From the NCBI RefSeq assembly GCF_003597395.2, contig NC_133778.1, forward strand, positions 12,342,888 through 12,406,887: DNA of 64,000 nt. Reading direction: 5' to 3'. The notes beneath the pieces were generated by a model, which saw only the letters and a program-made list of their open reading frames with translations, ran no database searches and was not told the origin of the DNA. A program made the translations under genes and the position numbers. How positions within the stretch are numbered: position 1 is the stretch's first letter; every line of letters starts with the position of its first letter. Source of the stretch: Chelonoidis abingdonii (lineage: Eukaryota > Chordata > Testudines > Testudinidae). This document shows positions 56,494 through 64,000 of the stretch, piece after piece.

Positions 56494-57798
56494 TCAAAGC
56501 TTCTCTGATGCGCATCGCGCTCTCCTGTACTCTTCTAACCGCCCTGGTGTCTGGCTGCGCGTAATCAGTGGCCAGGCGATTTTCCTCACCTCCCACCTCA
56601 CCATAAATGTCTCCCCCTTACTCTCACAGATATTGTGGAGCGCACAGCAAGCAGTAATAACAATGGGAATATTGGTTTTGCTGAGGTCTATCCAAGTCAG
56701 TAAACTGCGCCAGCGTGCTTTTAAATGTCCAAATGCACATTCTACCACCGTTCTGCACTTGCTCAGCCTATAGATGAACAACTCCTGACTACTGTCCAGG
56801 CTGCCTGTGTATGGCTTCATGAGCCATGGCATTAAGGGGTAGGCTGGGTCCCCAAGGATAACTATAGGCATTTCAACATCCCCAATAGTTAATTTCTGGT
56901 CTGGGAAGAAAGTCCCTTCCTGCAGCTTTTGAAACAGACCAGAGTTCCTGAAGATGCAAGTGTCATGTACCTTTCCCGGCCATCCCACGCTGATGTTGGT
57001 GAAACGTCCCTTGTGATCCACCAGTGCTTGCAGCAGCATTGAAAAGTAACCCTTGCTGTTTATATACTCGCTGGTTTGGTTCTCCGGTGCCAAGATAGGG
57101 ATATGGTTCCGTCTATCGCCTCACCACAGTTAGGGAATCCCTTTGCAGCAAAGCTATTCACTGTGACCTGCACATTTCCCAGAGTCAATACCCTTGATAT
57201 CAGCAGCTCTTTGATTGTGTTGGTTACTTGGATCACAGCAGCCCCCACTAGTAGATTTGTCCACTCCAAATTGATGCCTGACTGACCGGTAGCTATCTGG
57301 TGTTGCAAGCTTCCACAGGGCTATCGCCACTCGCTTTTCAACTGTGAGGGCTGCTCTCATCTTGGTATTCTGGCGCTTCAGGGTAGGGGAAAGGAAATCA
57401 CAAAGTTCCATGAAAGTGCCCTTATGCATGCGAAAGTTTCGCAGCCACCGGGAATCGTCCCACACCTGCAACACTATGCGGTCCCACCAGTCTGTGCTTG
57501 TTTCCCAGGCCCACAATCGGCATTCCACAGCATGAACCTGCCCCATTAACACCATGATGTGCACACTGCTGGGGCCCATACTTTGTGAGAAGTCTATATC
57601 CATGTCTATGTCCTCATCACTCTCGTCACCGCATTGCCGTTGCCTCCTCACCCGGTTTTGCTTTGGCAGGTTCTGGTTCTGCATATACTCCAGGATAATG
57701 TGCATGGTGTTTACAGTGCTCATAATTGTTGTGGTGATCTGAGCAGGCTCCATGATCCCAGTGCTATGGCATCTGGGCTGAAAAAAGGTATGAAACAA
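56494..57798 (-). pseudogene. HARBI1-like transposase (DDE nuclease) relic
   Basis: Three minus-strand frames join in order. 57798-57154 has DWWDRIVLQVWDDSRWLRNF, then VAIALWKLATPDSYRSVRHQ and FGVDKSTS (helix-turn-helix). 57308-57060 has FAAKGFPNCGEAIDGT, with the first catalytic Asp. 57093-56494 has SEYINSKGYFSMLLQALVDH, VGWPGKVHDTCIFRNSGLFQ (second Asp), IVILGDPAYPLMPWLMKPYT, VVECAFGHLKARWRSLL (catalytic Glu) and ITACCALHNICE. All three acidic residues are still encoded, but two frameshifts (near 57160-57300 and 57060-57095) break the protein. Length and motif order fit a complete HARBI1-type nuclease, which excises and integrates the element at TWA sites. Confidence 0.88.
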
Positions 57799-58728
57799 TT
57801 GTCTGCTCTGACGGAGGGAAGGGCGACTGACGACATGGCTTACGGGGAATTAAAATCCACAAAAGGGGTGGCTTTGCATCAAGGAGAAACACAAACAGCT
57901 ATCACACAGAATAGCTCCTTCAAGGATTGAACTGAAAACCCTGGGTTTACTAGGCTGTTGATTTCATGGAGGGAGGGAGGAAGCTAATGAATACAACACA
58001 AATCGGGTCTATTTCTTGTTTTGATCCACTCCATCTATCACTTACATCTTCAGGCGGCAGCAGAGGTGCAGTTCTACTGCTAGCCATCGTCATCTCCTGG
58101 TTGCTCAGCAGAAGATGGGAATGACCTGGCTGAGTCACTCCCATGTCTGCCCAGGTGCCCCTGACTGACCTCACTGAGGTCGGCTAAAAGAGCACCCAGG
58201 AGTATGACGATGATGACTACCAGTCGTAACACACCATCTGCTGCCAAAAGGCAATGAGCTGCTGCTGCGTAGCAATGCAGTCCCATGTCTGCCAGCACCT
58301 AGGAGACTTAGGGTGACAGTCAGCTGTGCAGGCTCCATGTTTGCTGTGGTATGGCGTCTGCACAGGTAACCCAGGAAAAAAGGCGTGAAACGATTGTCTG
58401 CTGTTGCTTTCACAAAGAGAGGGGGGACCTGACGACATGTACCCTGAATCACCCACAACATTGTTTTTGCCCCATCAAGCACTGGGATCTCAACTCAGAA
58501 TTCCAATGGGCAGCGGAGACTGCAGGAACTGTGGGATAGCTATCCACAGCTACCCACAGTGCAACGCTCCAGAAGTCGACGCTAGCCTCGGTACTGTGGA
58601 CGCAGTCCGCCGACTTAATGCACTTAGAGCATTTTTTGTGAGGACACACACAATCGACTCTATAAACGATTTCTGAAAAAACGACTTCTAGAAATTCAAC
58701 CTAATTTCATAGTGTAGACCTACCCTTA

Positions 58729-59249
58729 GTGTGCTCCATCATCTCCTCCCCTAACAATCCTGTGGCCCCAGACTAATCACCTGATGTCTCAGGCAAATTG
58801 GTAACAGAAATCTGTCACATTGCAAGTTCTTGCATTCTCTGTTATTCTTTATTCTTGTCTGCTACCTCTAACCTTAGCTAGCACATTTATGCAGAGAAGA
58901 CTGAGCTGTACATGTCTTTCAATATTTTTAAGGCACACAGATACCACAGTCATATGCACAATTTAAGAAATGACATGGATAGTCAGATTTAATGACTCCT
59001 CTTTATTGTTCCTCTTGGTCTGTCTTAAGTTAGAAAGCTTTATGTTTCTTCTCCCTCAACTAAATATCTCAAATATAGCAGCTCTTGTGCAATCCTCAAA
59101 CACGGCTCACCTCTTCTTCTTGACCCAGGTCTCCTTTTTGCTTCCCCTATCTCTTAACCTTGACATAGTCAGGAAGTTACCTTCTGTACCCACACCTACA
59201 AATTTGCTGAAATGAGCGTCATGATTTCATTTCTTCTGACTTTGATTAT
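58729..59249. other. No recognised feature
   Basis: Unique-looking sequence. Confidence 0.45.
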
Positions 59250-59690
59250 TTCAGCTCCTTCATCTATGGCAACTCAAAGTCCCAGCTCTCCATACTCCAG
59301 CAGGTGTAGAACTTGTAATTGCTCACTTTCATTCACACAAAATAAAATCCACTGGCTCCCCACTCATTTCTAAATTAAGTTGCAAATTGCCCTCCATTTA
59401 TTTAGAACTTCCTAAAGACCTTCTCCTCTTACTTGCAGACCTTAGCTGTTTTTACCCTCTTTTTCCCTTTCAATCACCTAGCACTGGCCTTTTCTCTGTC
59501 CCTTTACACCCACATATCATGACAGATGCAATACTTTGCACTTCCTGCCATGCAGAACAGAAGTCATCCTACTCTCCAGCTTTTTACCCACTCCATTTTA
59601 TATCAAATCTCAGCAGAAATGATCTCTCTTCTTCCTATCATTTTCTCTCACTTTCTTTCTTTTCATTATTACTTTGTAACTGTGTGATAC
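59250..59690 (+). pseudogene. Possible L2-like LINE RT C-terminal fragment
   Basis: The plus strand near 59285-59320 reads LSILQQV followed by a stop and NL. In an adjacent frame near 59350 ATCCACTGGCTCCCC reads IHWLP. These resemble the L-x-R-L-Q-x-V-Q-N and L-x-W-L-P-V motifs near the end of L2/CR1-group RTs. Very decayed. Confidence 0.4.
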
Positions 59691-59699
59691 ATTAGACAA

Positions 59700-61083
59700 A
59701 GTAAAGCTGTATTGCATTTTTGTATTAAGACCATTTGTATATCATTATCATATTTCATATCTGTTACATTTATGAATTTCTGTCTTCTTTGGTGCAGGAT
59801 TTCCCATTCTAATTAATTGTGTGGGTGACAAGAATGTGCTTGCCTATCCTTCATCTTACTATTACTATCAAAATTGCTTTACATTTTGCTGTGGAATGCC
59901 TGAAGTACCCATGATATTTTGTTTAGAATCATTAGGAATCAATCTTCCCTGCACTGGGGAGAGGAATATTTCCAGAATTGCTGTTAAACTGTGTGTGTAT
60001 TTTTCCCCCACAATATTAAAAAACAAATACATATTTGTCCTTTTCCTACTGCTGAAAAAGCTGACAGGAGTTCTACACTGCTGATGAGTTTCAATCAAGA
60101 GAAAATCATTAGCCCAGATTTAGATTTTTCTCTTGTTTCTTTTTCTATAGCTAGGGAACCATTATTCCAGCTGATTAAGCTACATTATAATACAATGGTA
60201 CCCATGCAGTATGTATTATTGTGGATGCTCAATCAGATTTTTGAGGTTATATATTCTATTCTGTGTAGATGATATGCCAGAATCATAGAATACCCAGGAG
60301 ATTCCCTCCAAGGAGAGTGTGTATCTTGGCTAGGGAACACTTGTACATATAAATAAGGAAATAGAAAGTATGAGGGATGGAGGCTCCTGAGTGGTAAGTG
60401 CACTCACGTTAAACAGACTAGTTTACAAGTTGGACACAATTTCCCATTTTCAGTTGTTACTTCCATTAATCTTTAGAAATCTCAAATTTAGGGAGATTCC
60501 ATTAAAAAGTGAGTATTTGCCACATGGTGGAATTGGAAATAACCCTTTTTTCTTATTCAAAATAAATGTACAGCTATGTTAACCATTGCTAAGAGGTTGA
60601 CTTTTTAATGGCAATCAATGGAGCAAGCAATGGGTATAACCAATACCATCCTGCAAGGTTTGGCAACAAACTTAGTAATGGAAACATGAAACATTGTTGT
60701 GTGGCACACTATTTCAATATTTTGCACGCAAAGGGAAGATGGTGAGCTCTGGCAGTGCACAGTTAAAGTAGTTTAGATGCCTCATTTGAAATGTATTATC
60801 TTAACTCTGCAGTTCCTAGGTTTCTAACATTAGGATTTTGGATTTTTTAAAATCTAACATTCTTGACTGGTAGTATGCACTCACATAATGCTATGTACCT
60901 GTGATCTTACTACCTCTTAAACATTTTTTGTGTGAAGAGATCTTCCTCCCTTTATCCTCTGAAACAGAATCTGAGGAGAACAAAAATGAGAGAGACAAGG
61001 ATAATTCTCCTTCCTCATAGAAACTCACAATAGATTTAGATTTTTTTTTTCAAAAGATTTGATTTTTATTGTTTAATTTGGAG
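59700..61083. other. No recognised feature
   Basis: AT-rich unique-looking sequence without a family match. Confidence 0.5.
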
Positions 61084-61419
61084 CAGGGGTTCTCAGACTT
61101 CATTGCACCATGATCCCCTTCTGATAAATTACTACACCACCCCAGGAGAGGGTGGGGAGGTGCAAAACCCAAGTCCTGCCACCCCGGGTAGGGGCAGAGG
61201 GGCAAAGATGAAGCCCAAGGGGTTCAGCCATGGATGGGTCAGGAGCCCTGTAGCCCGAGCCCCTCTACCCAAAGCTAAAGCTGAAACCGAAGCCTGAGCC
61301 CCAGGTAGCGGGGCTCAGGCTTTGGCCCTAGGTGGTGAGACTAGGCGTTAAGCAAGTCTAACACCAGCCCTGGCTACTCCATTAAAATGGAATCCCCACC
61401 CGCAGTATGAGAATCACTG
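61084..61419 (+). mobile_element. Nonautonomous hAT element, 336 bp
   Basis: Starts CAGGGGTTCTCAGACTTCATT and ends GTATGAGAATCACTG, inverted ends of a common turtle family. The flanks ATTTGGAG and CCTTAGAG agree at 5 of 8 positions, so the duplication is weak. The interior has repeated GAAGCC/GAGCCCC words. Confidence 0.7.
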
Positions 61420-61522
61420 CCTTAGAGTATGTTCACACAGGAGCTAGGAGCAAGCTTCCCAGCACAGGTAGACAGACATGCTATCTCTGCTTGAGCTGGC
61501 ATGATAAAAACAGAAGTGTGGA

Positions 61523-62835
61523 TCATAGAATCATAGAAGATTAGGGTTGGAAGAGACCTCAGGGAGGTCATCTAGTCCAACCACTTGCTCATAGCAGGAC
61601 CAACCCCAACTAAATCATCCCAGCCAGAGCTTTTTCCAGCCAGGCCTTAAAAACCTCTAAGGATGGAGATTCCACCACCTCCCTAGGTAACCCATTCCAG
61701 TGCTTCATCACCATCCTAGTGAAATAGTTTTTCCTAATATCCAATCTAAACCTCCCCCACCGCAACTTGAGACCATTGCTCCTCGTTCTATCATCTGCCA
61801 TCACTGAGAACAGCCTAGCTTCATCCTCTTTGGAACCCCCCTTCAGGTAGTTGAAGGCTGCTATCAAATCCCCCCTCACTCTTCTCTTCTGTAGACTAAA
61901 TAAGCCCAGTTCCCTCAGCCTCTCCTCATAAGTCACGTACCCCAGCCCTCTAATAATTTCCATTGCTCTCTACTGGACTCTCTCCAATTTGTCCACATCC
62001 TTTTGTAGTGAGAGGCCCGAAACTAGACACAATACTCCAGATGTGGCTTCACCAGGCCGAACAGAGGGGAATAATCACTCCCCTTGATCTTCTGGCAATG
62101 CTCCCACTAATGCAGCCCAATATGCTGTTAGCCTTCCTGGCAACAAGGGCACACTGTTGACTCATATCCAGCTCCTTGTCCACTGTAATCCCCAGGTCCT
62201 TTTCTGCAGAACTGCTGCTTAGCCAGTTGGTCCCCAGCTTGTAGCAGTGCATAGGATTCTTCTGTCCTAAGTGCAAGACTCTGCACTTGTCCATGTTGAA
62301 CCTCATCAGATTTTTTTTAGCCCAATCCTCCAATTTGTCTAGGTCACTCTGGAACCTATCCCTACCTTCTGGTGTATCTACCTCTCCCCCCAGCTTAGTG
62401 TCATCAGCGAACTTGTTGAGGGTGCAATCCATCCCACCATCCAGATCATTAATGAAGATGTTGAACAAAACCAGCCCCAGGACAAACCCCTTGGGCACTC
62501 CACTTGATACTGGCTGCCAACTAGACATCAAGCCATTGATCACTACCCATTGAGACTATCTAGCCAGCTTTCTATCCACCTTATAGTCCATTCATCCAAT
62601 CCATACTTTTTTAAACTTGATGGCAAGAATACCGTGGGAGACCATATCAAAACCTTTGCTAAAGTCAAGATATATCATGTCCACCACTTTCCCCATATCC
62701 ACAGAGACAGTTATCTCATCATAGGAGGCAATCAGGTTGGTCAGGCATGATTTTCCCTTGGGGAATCCATGTTGACTGTTCTTGATCACCTTCCTCTCCT
62801 CCAAGTGCTTCAAAATGTTGGGGCACAAATGCTGG
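61523..62835 (-). mobile_element. CR1 LINE, antisense, 5'-truncated
   Basis: Starts with the 3' repeat (ATCATAGAATCATAGAAG) and the best-preserved CR1 3' region in the window (GGTTGGAAGAGACCTCAGGG). It continues through the RT C-terminal half to about 62835. Confidence 0.9.
61610..62835 (-). pseudogene. CR1 reverse transcriptase C-terminal half
   Basis: Sense order on the minus strand: frame 63059-62592 includes KSCLTNLIASYDEI and DMIYLDFSKGFDMVSHGIL (motif A, with FDMVSH). Frame 62543-62049 has SSGVPKGFVLGLVLFNIFIND (motif B), LNKFADDTKLGGEV with intact F-A-D-D, then LMRFNMDKCRVLHLGQKNP and DMSQQCALVARKANSILGCI. Frame 61963-61610 has [20 protein letters not shown], then [20 protein letters not shown]. 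Only two shifts interrupt these pieces. This is the youngest-looking CR1 here, but it is 5'-truncated and lacks the endonuclease. Confidence 0.9.
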
Positions 62836-63000
62836 CTTAGGCTAGAGCCCCTTGAGGTAGGACCAAGGGGATCAGGCGGGCATGGACTCAGGTGGCAACC
62901 CCATGCCACTGTCAGTGCTGCAATGTCCACACTGTGAGTTAGCACAAGTCTGTCTTCATGGGCTGGGAGCTGCAGTGTAAATATTCTATATGGGTCTACA

Positions 63001-63428
63001 AGGTGTTTAGGTAGAACATTTGTATTTATGAAGGACAGGAAAAAACATGATACAAACATCTGGGTATGTTTTAAGAGGGAAAATGTGAGCTATCAAAATG
63101 GTAAAGTGTGGGTACAAACCAGTTTTCATAATGAGAATAACATTCCTAGAAATTATATTAGGGACATCATTGATTGTTTCAGGCCTGGAAGGGGATATCC
63201 AAGAAAGGCAACACGGTCAGACCTAGAAATAGGGCTAAAGGGAGCTGCATGGACTGACTGGACAGAAGAACTTGAATGAGAGAGGCAAAAGTTTCAATAC
63301 AAAGGTTTATATGGTATCCTCTTTGTAACATCTGAGTGCACTTTACATAGCTTAGATGCAAGCAAGAATACTCCCTAATGGAAAAAAAAAAGAGTAAAAT
63401 ACAGTGATCCACATGGCATCACATTTAG
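63001..63428. other. No recognised feature
   Basis: Unique-looking sequence with an A-rich run near 63381. Confidence 0.5.
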
Positions 63429-63429
63429 T

Positions 63430-63863
63430 TACTCCTGGGGGAATTCTGCACCACTGCACATGCGCAGAATTCATATCCGCCTGCAGATTTTTTTTTCTCT
63501 GCAGCATATAGATTCTGTTGGCGAGACACTGCAATTACACCTTTTGCCCTACAAGGGCTCCTGTGGCACCAGAAGAGAGGGCAACCAGCCAGAGAGGCTG
63601 TGTTCCTCACAGCAGGGCAAGGTGAGGCAGCACTGGAGAGACAGAGTGTGGCACGCAGGACTGCTGGGGGGTTATAGACTGTGGTTCAGAAGGACTAGTG
63701 GGGGGACAGACTGGAGCATGGGCTCAGAAGCTAATGGGGTGACAGCACTGAGCCAGAGGCTGAATGGGAGGAGGGCTGCAGGGCCACATGGGGACGGGGG
63801 GTTCAGGGACACATGGGGATGGGGGCAGATGTGCCTGACTGAATGGGAGAGGCCAGGAGGCAG
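63430..63863 (+). mobile_element. TIR-type element, left end seen
   Basis: TTACTCCTGGGGGAATTCTGCACCAC at 63430 is the start of a turtle DNA-transposon family with a GCGCAGAATTC-type palindrome nearby (63463). The right terminus is not recognisable before 63864. Confidence 0.5.
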
Positions 63864-63865
63864 TA

Positions 63866-63986
63866 GGGTGACCAGGTGTCCCGATTTTATAGGGACTTTG
63901 TCCAGATTTTTGGGTCTTTTTCTTATATAGGCTCCTATTATCCTCCACCCCCATCCCGATTTTTCACACTTGCTGTCTGGTCGCCC
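63866..63986. mobile_element. Short TA-flanked MITE, 121 bp
   Basis: GGGTGACCAGGTGTCC and the inverted TGTCTGGTCGCCC, flanked by TA at 63864-63865 and 63987-63988. The interior contains two CCCGATTTT words. Mariner-style duplication. Confidence 0.75.
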
Positions 63987-64000
63987 TAGGGGTCAGCCAT

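Larger units (their letters stand above)
54090..58725. mobile_element. Harbinger-type DNA transposon, 4,636 bp, both genes as relics
   Basis: Left GGCCTGGTCTACACTATGAT; the reverse complement of the right end is GGGTAGGTCTACACTATGAA. Perfect TTA duplication at 54087-54089 and 58726-58728. A Myb/SANT-like gene lies on the plus strand (54472-55018) and a HARBI1-like nuclease on the minus strand (57798-56494), arranged tail to tail. It is better preserved than the element at 22112 and closer in its ends to the one at 14465. Confidence 0.92.
61427..63000. mobile_element. MITE split by a CR1 insertion
   Basis: The left piece (AGAGTATGTTCACACAGGAGC to about 61522) and the right piece (about 62835-63000: TGCAATGTCCACACTGTGAGTTAG, CTTCATGGGCTGGGAGC) look like the two inverted halves of a palindromic Harbinger-type MITE, with the CR1 at 61523-62835 between them. 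The outer right end is not clear. Confidence 0.45.

Noticed and set aside
54472..57798. Domesticated HARBI1 or Myb-like host gene
   Set aside because: The genes lie between matching TIRs with a TTA duplication and carry frameshifts and stops, so they are transposon relics, not host genes.

Overview
The window looks like intergenic DNA of a vertebrate nuclear genome, most likely a cryptodiran turtle. The evidence is a tRNA-headed SINE of the cryptodire type at 19951, many CR1 LINE copies in both orientations, nonautonomous hAT and Harbinger families, a Penelope-like retroelement with a GIY-YIG domain, and a DIRS-like tyrosine-recombinase retroelement. I recognise no host gene, exon, tRNA or rRNA gene. 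Every long open frame I could assign belongs to a decayed transposable element.

Layout. 540-6895: a full-length, minus-strand DIRS-like retroelement with inverted terminal repeats, carrying remnants of gag, RT, RNase H and tyrosine recombinase, with a small hAT inside. 9613-10382: two nonautonomous hAT insertions. 10889-13858: an antisense CR1 interrupted by a TIR element and by an LTR fragment that itself holds a hAT. 14465-17688: a Harbinger-type element broken by a 25-N gap. The sequence after the gap is a badly degraded second copy of the sequence before it, which looks like assembly error. 17911-20981: two Penelope-like ends with hammerhead-like cores, a Harbinger MITE and a TA-flanked DNA transposon holding a cryptodire SINE. 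22112-26200: a nearly complete Harbinger element with remnants of both its genes.

28338-34213: a solo LTR (4-bp TSD), tandem tRNA-type SINE copies, a possible second LTR, and a TA-flanked mariner/Tigger-like element whose left terminal repeat is split by a 750-bp solo retroviral-type LTR. 35739-41430: the deepest nest, an antisense CR1 interrupted by a hAT, an unknown insert, a deleted DIRS copy and a sense-strand CR1 that itself carries a solo LTR. 42237-42637: a MITE. 43166-47520: another antisense CR1 with a Penelope-like element inserted; its RT half is inverted relative to its endonuclease half, and a hAT sits in the RT half. 54090-58725: a second long Harbinger element with a Myb/SANT-like gene and a HARBI1-like nuclease. 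61084-63986: further hATs, a CR1 inside a MITE, and small TIR elements.

None of these genes appears intact. Within each element the parts belong together: gag/RT/RH/YR for DIRS, RT/GIY-YIG for Penelope, Myb-like/DDE nuclease for Harbinger. The main value of the window is nested-insertion chronology, ribozyme-like relics, and one probable assembly error.
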